DNA of 64,000 bases from Sporolactobacillus laevolacticus DSM 442 (lineage in GTDB: Bacteria; Bacillota; Bacilli; Bacillales; Sporolactobacillaceae), in NCBI RefSeq assembly GCF_000497245.1, contig NZ_AWTC01000008.1:147269-211268 (forward strand), read 5' to 3'. Below the pieces are notes generated by a model. It had not been told where the DNA came from and searched no databases. It worked only from the letters and a program-made list of their open reading frames with translations. Both the position numbers and the translations under genes were made by a program. Numbering within the stretch: position 1 is the first letter of the stretch; every line of letters starts with the position of its first letter. Positions 1 to 7,038 of the stretch are shown here, one piece after another.

Positions 1-2
1 TT

Positions 3-1010
3 CCGACTGAAAGCCAGGAAGAGCTGGAGCGATTGATCAAGTTGGCGATTCATGTTCTATGGAAAAAAGGTCTGGTCGGCGCACACTCAGAAGATCTTCA
101 TTACTTTAATGGTCTGGTTGGAACGGTAAAAGCCTATCGAAATGTACTTTCTCAGAAAATTCCCTTTCGAGCTCATCTACTCGTTCATCACAAAGAGCTT
201 AGTGCCTACTTGAAAGCGCCCGAGGCCATTACCCACGCCGACGCCTTCGTCGAGCTTGGTGCAATGAAAATTTTCTATGATGGGACAGTTGGTTCACATA
301 CCGCATTAATGTCTCAACCTTACATGGGGGAACCCGGTAATTATGGTCTGAAATTTCACAGCGATGAGGAATTCGAGAAGTTGGTACAGCAGGCGCGTGC
401 CGCAAAGCTGCCAGTGGCCATCCATATCATCGGAGACCGCGCTTTTCAGAATGTCATTCGGGTTCTAAAAAAGTATCCGCCGCTCCCAGGCCAGAAAGAT
501 CGCATGATTCACACGCCATGGCTCCACCCGAACATGCTTGAAGAAGCGAAAGGCATGCCGCTCATTTTTGATATCCAACCGCAATTTATGAGCAGTGATA
601 TGCCGTGGGCATTCGACGTTCTCGGACCGAGTTTTCCGCCGCTGGCTTTTGCCTGGAAATCGATTCAGGACTATGGCTTCACAATTGCCGGCGGCAGCGA
701 TGCACCGATTGAAATTCCTAACCCGTTTCATGCCATCCACGCCGCAGTCACGCGCACGTGTAATTCCGACTTAAACGGAAAACAGTATTTCCCAGAAGAA
801 CGTTTGAACGTCTTTGAAGCGATCGGCTTATATACGTCCGGCAGTGCAGCTGCTTGCAATCACTCTGACACACGCGGCACGATTAACGTTGGCAACGTTG
901 CGGATTTTACTGTTCTCGACAAAGATCCATTTCATATCGACCCTGCTGATCTGCGCAAAATCACCGTTCAAAAGACGATTGTGGACGAACGTGTCGTGTT
1001 TCAAAAATAA
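3..1010 (+). CDS. Amidohydrolase family 3 (YtcJ-like), 5' end outside window
   Basis: The reading frame is open from base 3, so this is the C-terminal part (about 335 residues) of a longer protein; the TTG at 33 is an internal codon rather than a credible start. Family features seen are DGTVGSHTA (near base 278), the metal-site segment HIIGDRA (near 424) and GGSDAPIE (near 690). These are hallmarks of Amidohydro_3 metal-dependent hydrolases such as YtcJ, which act on amide or formamide bonds. The usual N-terminal HxH metal motif would lie in the missing part; full-length relatives have roughly 530 residues. The carbamoyltransferase-like gene starts 32 bp downstream, suggesting one transcript. 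The substrate cannot be told from sequence. Confidence 0.88.
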   Translation, partial: PTESQEELERLIKLAIHVLWKKGLVGAHSEDLHYFNGLVGTVKAYRNVLSQKIPFRAHLLVHHKELSAYLKAPEAITHADAFVELGAMKIFYDGTVGSHTALMSQPYMGEPGNYGLKFHSDEEFEKLVQQARAAKLPVAIHIIGDRAFQNVIRVLKKYPPLPGQKDRMIHTPWLHPNMLEEAKGMPLIFDIQPQFMSSDMPWAFDVLGPSFPPLAFAWKSIQDYGFTIAGGSDAPIEIPNPFHAIHAAVTRTCNSDLNGKQYFPEERLNVFEAIGLYTSGSAAACNHSDTRGTINVGNVADFTVLDKDPFHIDPADLRKITVQKTIVDERVVFQK

Positions 1011-1042
1011 ATAATAGATTACACTCCAAAGGGGAAAATGGT

Positions 1043-1888
1043 ATGCATTTATTAGATATTAGCGATCTATCAGCGGATCAGATCACCGATATTTTTCACT
1101 TGGCAGATAAGCTGCATTCTGGAAATACGGATCTTCAGTTAAAGAACAAAACATTTATTCTTTTCTTTCCGGAAACAAGTTTAAGAACCCGGGTCACCTT
1201 TGAAAAAGGTATCAACGATTTAGGAGGACGCTGCCTCTTATTTCCACCGGAAACCTTAAACAAACGGGAAGCGTTAAGCGATGTCATCGGATATTTAGAG
1301 AATTGGGCTGATGGTATCATTGTCCGGCATCCAGATTTTTCAAAGCTGCAAAAATTAGCAGAGAAATCTTCGATACCGATCATAAACGCCATGACGTCAC
1401 GTAATCATCCCTGTGAGATTTTGTCCGATCTTTACACGCTTCGCAACCTAAGACCAAACTTTAAAGAACTCGTCTATACATTTGTCGGACCAAAAGGCAA
1501 CATTTCTAGAACGTGGATGGACGCTGCCGATGTTTTAAATCTCACGTTCAATCACGTTTGCGTACCAGGAAATGAAATGGGCCCGGAATCATCAAACTAT
1601 ACGTTTCACACAGATTTAGAGGCAGTGCTCGCAGAAACTGATGTCCTTTTAACCGATTCTTTGCCCGATGAACTGCGCAATGAGGATTATTTCACTAAAT
1701 ATCAGATCACGCTTGAGAGATTAAGATCAGCAAAACCTGAAGCTCTGTTAAATCCATGCCCTCCCTTTTACAGAGATGAAGAAGTCAGCAGCGATGCCAT
1801 CTCCTCTAATCATTTTGTCGGGTATGAATTCAAGAAAAATTTGCTTTATGTTCAGCAAGCAATCATTCTATTCTGCCTGTCACATTAG
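1043..1888 (+). CDS. Ornithine/aspartate carbamoyltransferase-family protein with altered active site
   Basis: The 281-residue product has the fold signatures of the ATCase/OTCase family, but each key motif is changed. The carbamoyl-phosphate loop STRTR is SLRTR (residues 46-50), HPCQ is HPCE (122-125), the ornithine loop around SMG is replaced by TDSLPDE (204-210), and the C-terminal HCLP is NPCPP (237-241). SLRTR is known from N-acetyl- and N-succinyl-ornithine carbamoyltransferases and from YgeW-type proteins. Carbamoyl phosphate is therefore still a plausible substrate, but ornithine is unlikely to be the acceptor. It is also shorter than ordinary OTCase (about 310-330). Start ATG 1043 follows an AAAGGGG site. 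It sits 32 bp after an amidohydrolase, so a linked role in degrading a nitrogen compound is possible (inference). Confidence 0.75.
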   Translation: MHLLDISDLSADQITDIFHLADKLHSGNTDLQLKNKTFILFFPETSLRTRVTFEKGINDLGGRCLLFPPETLNKREALSDVIGYLENWADGIIVRHPDFSKLQKLAEKSSIPIINAMTSRNHPCEILSDLYTLRNLRPNFKELVYTFVGPKGNISRTWMDAADVLNLTFNHVCVPGNEMGPESSNYTFHTDLEAVLAETDVLLTDSLPDELRNEDYFTKYQITLERLRSAKPEALLNPCPPFYRDEEVSSDAISSNHFVGYEFKKNLLYVQQAIILFCLSH

Positions 1889-1945
1889 GATTAATATTTC
1901 GCGATCTAAAGGGACTTACACTACCCTAAAGGAGCAATTTGCTAA

Positions 1946-2677
1946 ATGAATAGGACGAAAAAAGCACCTGATTCAGAAACTGATGTGAATGTTGTATTTT
2001 TTGATTTGTTCTTCACATTAATCACGCCTGAATATAGAGACATGAGAAATGAAAATGATGTATTAGGCTTGACAAGAACCGAGTGGGAAACGTATGCAGA
2101 AGACGATGAATTATACTTAAAAAGAGCAAGCGGAAAAGAAAAAAATCCTCAACAAATAATCAGAGATATTGTTGGTAAGATGAAAATAAACGCTACTGAA
2201 AAGGAAATAAATGAACTATTAGAGTTAAGAAAAGGAAGAATGAAACGAGCATTAATTAACGTTAATCCTATCATTCTTGATGTGCTGTCCGATTTAAAGA
2301 AAAGCAAAAAAAAATTATGCTTGATTAGTAATGCTGATGTAATCGATGCAATGTATTGGGATAAATCTCCATTAAGCAGGTTTTTTGACTATGCTGTCTT
2401 TTCATATGAAGTGGGCTATTTAAAGCCCGAGACTACCATATACAGAATAGCACTAGAAAAAATGAACGCTCGCCCGGAAGAATGTATTTTTATTGGCGAT
2501 GGAGGTTCAGACGAACTGAGTGGTGCGAAAGAAGCCAGAATTAGAACCATTTTGACTAGTCGCTTACTTAAAAGGAGCAATAAAATACAGAACAAAATTA
2601 AGGAATTCGCAGATTATTCCATTGAAGATTTTGCTGAAGTTAGACGGATATTATTAGGCAACAACGATGATCAATGA
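1946..2677 (+). CDS. HAD-superfamily hydrolase
   Basis: This 243-residue protein has the four HAD motifs: nucleophile Asp20 in FFDLFFTL (motif I), SNAD near residue 130 (motif II), the Lys of GYLKPETTIY (motif III) and GDGGSDELSGA near 183 (motif IV). Motif I is DxFxT rather than DxDxT, the form seen in 2-haloacid-dehalogenase-like and some phosphatase branches, so the usual second Asp is absent. An AAAGGAG site precedes ATG 1946. It lies between the carbamoyltransferase-like gene and a VOC gene on the same strand. A small-molecule phosphatase is the likeliest role; the substrate is unknown. Confidence 0.8.
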   Translation: MNRTKKAPDSETDVNVVFFDLFFTLITPEYRDMRNENDVLGLTRTEWETYAEDDELYLKRASGKEKNPQQIIRDIVGKMKINATEKEINELLELRKGRMKRALINVNPIILDVLSDLKKSKKKLCLISNADVIDAMYWDKSPLSRFFDYAVFSYEVGYLKPETTIYRIALEKMNARPEECIFIGDGGSDELSGAKEARIRTILTSRLLKRSNKIQNKIKEFADYSIEDFAEVRRILLGNNDDQ

Positions 2678-2735
2678 GAGATTCGTGATTACTATTCATA
2701 GGTATAGATTGTGAAAATGGATTGGAGGCTTTTCT

Positions 2736-3098
2736 GTGGAACTAGAACTGAATTTAAACTCAATGTACATCTGTGTTAAGGATATGGACCGGGCAATTAA
2801 TTTCTATGAGAAATTTCTAGACCAAGAAGTCGACGAAAGGGACGAGATATTCAGCATATTCAATTTTGAACATAACAGGCTTTGTCTTTTTAACCCTGCA
2901 AAGGTTAATGAAAAGCATACATGGGGTAATAATTGTTTGCCAAGCTTTCAAGTAAACGACATAACTTTATTGATGGAAAAGATTCATGAATTAGGCGCCC
3001 CCATAGGATTTCCACTAACTAAAATCGGTGAAAGTCTGGTCTTAGAGTTTCAGGACACTGAAGGCAATGATATAGAGATTTACTGTAAACAAGTTTAA
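2736..3098 (+). CDS. VOC (glyoxalase/bleomycin-resistance fold) protein
   Basis: The 120-residue product has the two halves of a VOC domain: an N-terminal SMYICVKDMDRAINFYEKFL segment and a C-terminal FQVNDI...EFQDTEGNDIEIY segment ending in the usual acidic metal-ligand position (DIEIY). Start is GTG 2736, 7 bases after a GGAGG site, since no ATG fits. Family members include glyoxalase I, fosfomycin-resistance enzymes and dioxygenases; nothing here picks one. It follows the HAD gene by 58 bp and may be co-transcribed with it. No clear terminator is seen before the convergent glycosylase gene. Confidence 0.8.
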   Translation: MELELNLNSMYICVKDMDRAINFYEKFLDQEVDERDEIFSIFNFEHNRLCLFNPAKVNEKHTWGNNCLPSFQVNDITLLMEKIHELGAPIGFPLTKIGESLVLEFQDTEGNDIEIYCKQV

Positions 3099-3138
3099 TC
3101 GTTTCTTCATCTTGCTCTTTTGAGCCACTAATGTGTCT

Positions 3139-3651
3139 TTAAATATAGTTCTTAATGATTGCCCATTCTTTGATCTTCTCCTCAACCGATTTTGGATAAC
3201 GAGACGGTGTAGGGCTGGTTGATGGCAATTTGATCAGAGCAATGTCCGGAGGAACGGTTAATTTGAAATGCTTCTTGAAAACAGCAAAAGATTTACTGCC
3301 ATTAAAAGCAATGGCCCTTATTTCAGGGTTGGCGTTTAACAAACCAAGTATATTGTTCGGTTCTTCATCCTTAATCGCCGAATCTAAGCTACCTTTTCGT
3401 TCACAATAATGGATCGAGTCCCACAAGGCAATGTGATGCCTTATCACGAAATCAATCTTCTCAGCATACGAAACACTTCCATACTTCTCCCCAAAGAGCG
3501 CATAAAGAATGGTCCAGAATTGATTCCTTGGATTGGCATAATACTGCTGCTGCGCTAGCGAAACACGGCCGGGCATAGAACCGAGAATCAAAACGCGAGC
3601 ATTTGGCCCAATTATTTTGGGCATTGAGTAAGTAAGTTCATTTGATTTCAT
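3139..3651 (-). CDS. DNA-deoxyinosine (hypoxanthine) glycosylase, UDG family 6
   Basis: The 170-residue protein carries the uracil-DNA-glycosylase superfamily motif I as GSMPG (residues 24-28), followed by YYANPRNQFW (37-46), and motif II as LPSTSPTPSRY near residue 142. This combination is typical of family 6 hypoxanthine-DNA glycosylases, which remove deaminated adenine (hypoxanthine) from DNA by base excision repair. Start ATG 3651 is preceded by a GAGGAG site. It is monocistronic and convergent with the VOC gene. Activity on uracil cannot be excluded from sequence, although this family generally lacks it. Confidence 0.85.
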   Translation of the reverse strand: MKSNELTYSMPKIIGPNARVLILGSMPGRVSLAQQQYYANPRNQFWTILYALFGEKYGSVSYAEKIDFVIRHHIALWDSIHYCERKGSLDSAIKDEEPNNILGLLNANPEIRAIAFNGSKSFAVFKKHFKLTVPPDIALIKLPSTSPTPSRYPKSVEEKIKEWAIIKNYI

Positions 3652-4113
3652 CTTGAATCTCCTCGTGTATCAAAGAAATTTTCTCTACCACTATGACGAA
3701 TTGTACTTATTAAGCAAGGAAAAGAAAGCTTTTCAAAGAATCATTACTTTATGGTTCGGTATGCATTCTTATGTCTGCTTATGTCCATGCGCTTTTGATG
3801 TTACGCAGTAGGGCCGAACTGTGAAGGAAGCGGATGTGAGAATCGGAGCTAAAAATAATAGAGAGTTGGCGCACCCTTATTAAGGGCGAGCTCAAACGTG
3901 TTAATATATCTCTCTCAACTTTTTTGACTTCATTTTGCAGAACACTTATAAAAAAATGTCAAACGTTTTCTTTTCAATTTCATCTGTAATACAATATTTT
4001 ATTGCTTGGCAGAGTAGTTTTTATTAAAAATTTAATATAAAAATAGGATAACGTAAGGTTAAGAGTAACAAACCAGGGCAATATTCCGCTCCGGCTTGTA
4101 TTCGTTGACTCTA
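3652..4113. other. 462-bp intergenic region with a distal operator copy
   Basis: No credible ORF is present. The left part must hold the glycosylase promoter, but no strong -35/-10 pair is obvious. A short hairpin (CCCTT-att-AAGGG, about 3878-3890) has no T-run. The right part holds a copy of the LacI operator (3957-3970), described separately. The LacI gene ends at 4114 on the other side, and I see no clear intrinsic terminator for it. Confidence 0.5.
3957..3970. promoter_or_regulatory. Distal LacI-type operator-like site
   Basis: TGTCAAACGTTTTC at this position shares the 16-mer AAAATGTCAAACGTTT (beginning 3 bases upstream) with the reverse complement of the operator at 5281-5295. It lies downstream of the regulator gene, about 1.3 kb from the main operator, a spacing that could allow DNA looping. 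Function is inferred from sequence identity only. Confidence 0.45.
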
Positions 4114-5226
4114 TTAACAGGTTTCTCCTCGATGCAATGAGACAGGAAGCGTGTAATTATTTTCAAATAAATAGTCCGGATGCTCAATTCTTTTAATAAG
4201 TATATTAACTAATAGTTCCACACATTCCTTAAGCGGAACTTTGACTGTTGTTAACTTTGGAAAATATTTGCGGATAAAGGTTGTTCCATCGTAACCAACA
4301 ATTTTCAATTCTTTGGGAATAGGTATTGCCAACTCCTCAGCTAAATTCATGACTTCTAAAGCAGTCAAGTCATCTGTAAAAACACCTTCTAATTGATTGT
4401 TTAGCAAGAAGTTTTTTATTTCCATTCTTTTTAGCAATTCACTTGTATGAGGTTCAAGCTTTAATAGGTATGGAGTTAATCCACTTGCTTCCACTGTACC
4501 GATAAAACTCGTCATTCGCTTCTTGGTAGGTGAGTTAGAGCGATTTAGTCCTGTAATCATTCCTATTTTTCTTGCCCCTGACTGGATTAGCGCCTCAGTA
4601 GCAATTTTTCCTCCAGAGTAATTGTCACTCCCGACAATTGGAACTTCCTGAGCTAAGTAGCGATCGAAGGAGACAATTGGCGCGTTAAGTAATTTATATT
4701 CTTCTAGTTCTGGATGAATAGCTGCTGAAATAACACCGGCTACTTGATGAGCTTGCAACATTCGTAAATAATCGCGCTCTTTTCCAATATCATCAGCACT
4801 GCTACATAAAATCATTTTGTAACCGGCTTTGAATAAATCCCATTCTATATATTTAACAAGCTCACCTGCGAAGATATTACTGACATCCGGAAAAATGACG
4901 CCGATAATTTTAGATGGCTTTCCTTGCAACCCGCGTGCCAAACTGTTCGGCTGATAATTTAGCTCCTTCATCGCCTCGTGTACTTTATTGATTGTTTTTT
5001 CGGATAACGAACCATAATTATTAATAACTCTAGAAACTGTCGTAATAGAAACCCCGGCTCTTTCTGCAACATCTTTCAGTGTAACAACTATTTTTATCCC
5101 TTCTTTCGTCTCCTTCTCTATTTTACGGAAAAGATAAACGTTTGACAATTTAAGTTTGTTTTTGGGGACCTTGTCGTATGAGTCTTCAATCGTCGCCACA
5201 TTATGACAATCGAATATCAATTTCAA
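4114..5226 (-). CDS. LacI-family transcriptional regulator of the adjacent alpha-glucosidase/PTS operon
   Basis: The N-terminal HTH reads TLKDVAERAGVSITTVSRVINN, followed by the hinge (NYQPNSLARGLQ) and a periplasmic-binding-like effector domain, about 325 residues in all. It is a close paralogue of the regulators at 14665 and 25494. The coordinates give the longest frame, from a TTG at 5226, but this adds about 46 residues before the HTH and lies upstream of what looks like the gene's own promoter (5120-5148). A ribosome site AGAAGGG (5098-5104) sits 6 bases before an ATA codon at 5091, with no ATG/GTG/TTG in frame between there and the HTH. The true start is therefore near 5091, possibly a rare ATA codon. 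It is divergent from the operon at 5363, which it presumably represses until a sugar phosphate is bound. Confidence 0.9.
   Translation of the reverse strand: MKLIFDCHNVATIEDSYDKVPKNKLKLSNVYLFRKIEKETKEGIKIVVTLKDVAERAGVSITTVSRVINNYGSLSEKTINKVHEAMKELNYQPNSLARGLQGKPSKIIGVIFPDVSNIFAGELVKYIEWDLFKAGYKMILCSSADDIGKERDYLRMLQAHQVAGVISAAIHPELEEYKLLNAPIVSFDRYLAQEVPIVGSDNYSGGKIATEALIQSGARKIGMITGLNRSNSPTKKRMTSFIGTVEASGLTPYLLKLEPHTSELLKRMEIKNFLLNNQLEGVFTDDLTALEVMNLAEELAIPIPKELKIVGYDGTTFIRKYFPKLTTVKVPLKECVELLVNILIKRIEHPDYLFENNYTLPVSLHRGETC
5120..5148 (-). promoter_or_regulatory. Promoter of the LacI-family gene
   Basis: On the minus strand TTGTCA (5148-5143), a 17-bp spacer and TAAAAT (5125-5120) make a good sigma-A promoter. 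The operator 5133-5147 overlaps its -35 and spacer, so autorepression is likely. Its position means the coding start must lie to the left, near 5091. Confidence 0.6.
5133..5147. promoter_or_regulatory. LacI operator copy (autoregulatory)
   Basis: GATAAACGTTTGACA is identical over 15 bases to 5281-5295. The core AAACGTTT is a perfect palindrome with the central CG typical of LacI/GalR operators. Confidence 0.65.
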
Positions 5227-5236
5227 ACGTCTATAA
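5222..5236. promoter_or_regulatory. Degenerate LacI operator copy
   Basis: TTCAAACGTCTATAA resembles the reverse complement of the 5133 and 5281 sites (TGTCAAACGTTTATC) with a few changes. It sits between those two sites. Confidence 0.4.
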
Positions 5237-5280
5237 ATAGCTATATAAATGGGTATTTTTATATTTTAATAGACATTTTT

Positions 5281-5317
5281 GATAAACGTTTGACATTTTC
5301 AGAAAGGTCGGTATAAT
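5281..5317 (+). promoter_or_regulatory. Promoter and operator of the alpha-glucosidase/PTS operon
   Basis: TTGACA (5290-5295), a 16-bp spacer and TATAAT (5312-5317) form a near-consensus sigma-A promoter. The operator GATAAACGTTTGACA (5281-5295) covers the -35 box, so repressor binding would block RNA polymerase directly. Confidence 0.8.
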
Positions 5318-5330
5318 AGATATTACAAAA

Positions 5331-5344
5331 AGAAAGCGCATTCA
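5331..5344 (+). promoter_or_regulatory. cre site (CcpA) in the operon leader
   Basis: AGAAAGCGCATTCA matches 12 of 14 positions of the cre consensus TGWAANCGNTNWCA. It lies just downstream of the -10 box, where CcpA acts as a roadblock in catabolite repression. Confidence 0.6.
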
Positions 5345-5362
5345 AATAAAGCGGAGGTTGTC

Positions 5363-7024
5363 ATGAAAAAAATTTGGTGGCAGGGTGAAATCGTTTATCA
5401 AATCTACCCGAAAAGTTTTTCAGATAGTAATCATGACGGAATTGGGGATTTAAAAGGGATTACTTCAAAGCTTGATTACTTAAATGATTTAGGTATTACA
5501 ATGCTTTGGATTTGTCCCATTTATCCCTCTCCAATGGATGACAATGGGTATGATATTTCTGATTATTTTGGAGTGGCTCCTGAATTTGGTACACTTCAAG
5601 ATTTAGAAGAATTGATTGAAGAAGCGATAAAAAGCGGCATCAAAATCATCTTAGATCTTGTTGTCAATCATACAAGTGATGAACATAACTGGTTTAAAGA
5701 TGTATTAGCGAATCCGAATAGCAAATATAAAGACTACTATGTGATTAAGGAAGGAAAGACTAAACCAACAAACTGGCGCAGTGTGTTTGGTGGGAGTGTT
5801 TGGGAGAAACTTCCTGGACGAAATGAATATTACTTTCATTCATTCGGCCAGAAGCAGCCGGATTTAAATTGGGAGAATCCTGAATTAAGGCAAGAAATAT
5901 ACAACATGGTGAACTGGTGGTTAGATAAAGGGATTTCTGGTTTCCGTATTGATGCGATTACATTCATCAAGAAGGATTTAACTTGGACGAACCTGCCTGC
6001 TGATGGTGTGGATGGGTTATCTAAGGTAACAAAATCAGGGCGAAACATGCCGGGGATCAACGTGTTTCTTAAAGAATTACAACGTGAGACCTTTACCAAA
6101 CACCAATGTGTGACGATTGCTGAAGCACCTGGTGTGGGTTATGACGAATTAGGGCAGTTCATTGGGGAAGATGGATTCTTTGATATGATTTTCGACTTTA
6201 AGTATGCGGATTTGGATGTGAAAAGTGGCAGTGAATGGTTTGTTCGATTACCTTGGACCTTTCGTGAATTAAACGACAAAATCATGAACTCACAAGAAGC
6301 GATACAACGATATGGCTGGGGAGCAAACTTCATTGAAAATCATGATCAACCCCGTGCAACGACCAAATATTTACAAAAAAAAGCGCGTAATACTGATGCT
6401 GTAAAGACACTTGGTGCGATGTACTTCTTCTTGAAGGGAACTCCATTCATCTATCAAGGCCAAGAACTTGGTATGATTAATTTCGCGCGTGAAACAGCTT
6501 CGGATTTCAATGATCTCTCAAGCATCGATCAATATCAGCGTTCAATCAATGAGGGCTTAACACCGGAAGAAGCGTTGCACATTGTTAACCTCCGCTCTCG
6601 TGACAATTCTCGGACACCCTTCCCATGGTCGGCAGAAGAAAATGGAGGATTCTCGACTACTGCGCCGTGGTTAAAAGTGACTGAAAGCTACAATGAAATT
6701 AACGCTGCTGCTCAAGTCGGTGTGGATGGTTCAATCTATGAGTTTTACAAAGAAATGATTGATTTCCGGCAACACGGAAAGTATTCAGAGACGCTTGTAT
6801 ACGGAGATATCGCGCGCTTGCCTTTAGAAAGTGATGAAATGATCGCTTATAAACGAATAGGGCAATCAGAGACTATTTATGCGTACTTTAATTTTGGTAA
6901 TGAGACCTTGAACCTATCGAACTCTAGAGCAAAAGAATTGATTTTTGAAACAGCCAAGGGAACCAAACTAGAAAACGGACAAATCCAGTTACCAGCAAAT
7001 ACAGGAATTTTAGTGAAATCGTAA
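5363..7024 (+). CDS. GH13 (subfamily 31-like) alpha-glucosidase
   Basis: The 553-residue cytoplasmic glycosidase begins with the family signature VYQIYPKSFSDSNHDGIGDL. Catalytic residues are visible: nucleophile Asp197 in GFRIDAI, acid/base Glu254 in TIAEAPGV and transition-state stabiliser Asp328 in ENHDQP. The residue after the nucleophile is Ala, as in alpha-1,4-acting members, whereas 1,6-specific enzymes carry Val. This argues against oligo-1,6-glucosidase and trehalose-6-phosphate hydrolase. GCGGAGG precedes ATG 5363. The EIIBCA gene starts 14 bp after it, so the pair probably imports a disaccharide as its phosphate and cleaves it inside the cell. Maltose or a sucrose isomer are candidates; the substrate is not settled. 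Confidence 0.88.
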   Translation: MKKIWWQGEIVYQIYPKSFSDSNHDGIGDLKGITSKLDYLNDLGITMLWICPIYPSPMDDNGYDISDYFGVAPEFGTLQDLEELIEEAIKSGIKIILDLVVNHTSDEHNWFKDVLANPNSKYKDYYVIKEGKTKPTNWRSVFGGSVWEKLPGRNEYYFHSFGQKQPDLNWENPELRQEIYNMVNWWLDKGISGFRIDAITFIKKDLTWTNLPADGVDGLSKVTKSGRNMPGINVFLKELQRETFTKHQCVTIAEAPGVGYDELGQFIGEDGFFDMIFDFKYADLDVKSGSEWFVRLPWTFRELNDKIMNSQEAIQRYGWGANFIENHDQPRATTKYLQKKARNTDAVKTLGAMYFFLKGTPFIYQGQELGMINFARETASDFNDLSSIDQYQRSINEGLTPEEALHIVNLRSRDNSRTPFPWSAEENGGFSTTAPWLKVTESYNEINAAAQVGVDGSIYEFYKEMIDFRQHGKYSETLVYGDIARLPLESDEMIAYKRIGQSETIYAYFNFGNETLNLSNSRAKELIFETAKGTKLENGQIQLPANTGILVKS

Positions 7025-7038
7025 AGGAGAGAAGACAA

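Noticed and set aside
3870-3925. Riboswitch or small RNA in the gap before the first LacI gene
   Set aside because: Only one short hairpin (CCCTT/AAGGG) is seen, with no T-run, no promoter and no known aptamer motif.
5069-5226. N-terminal 46-residue extension of the first LacI regulator
   Set aside because: It covers a good promoter and an exact operator copy, and no paralogue in the window has such an extension.
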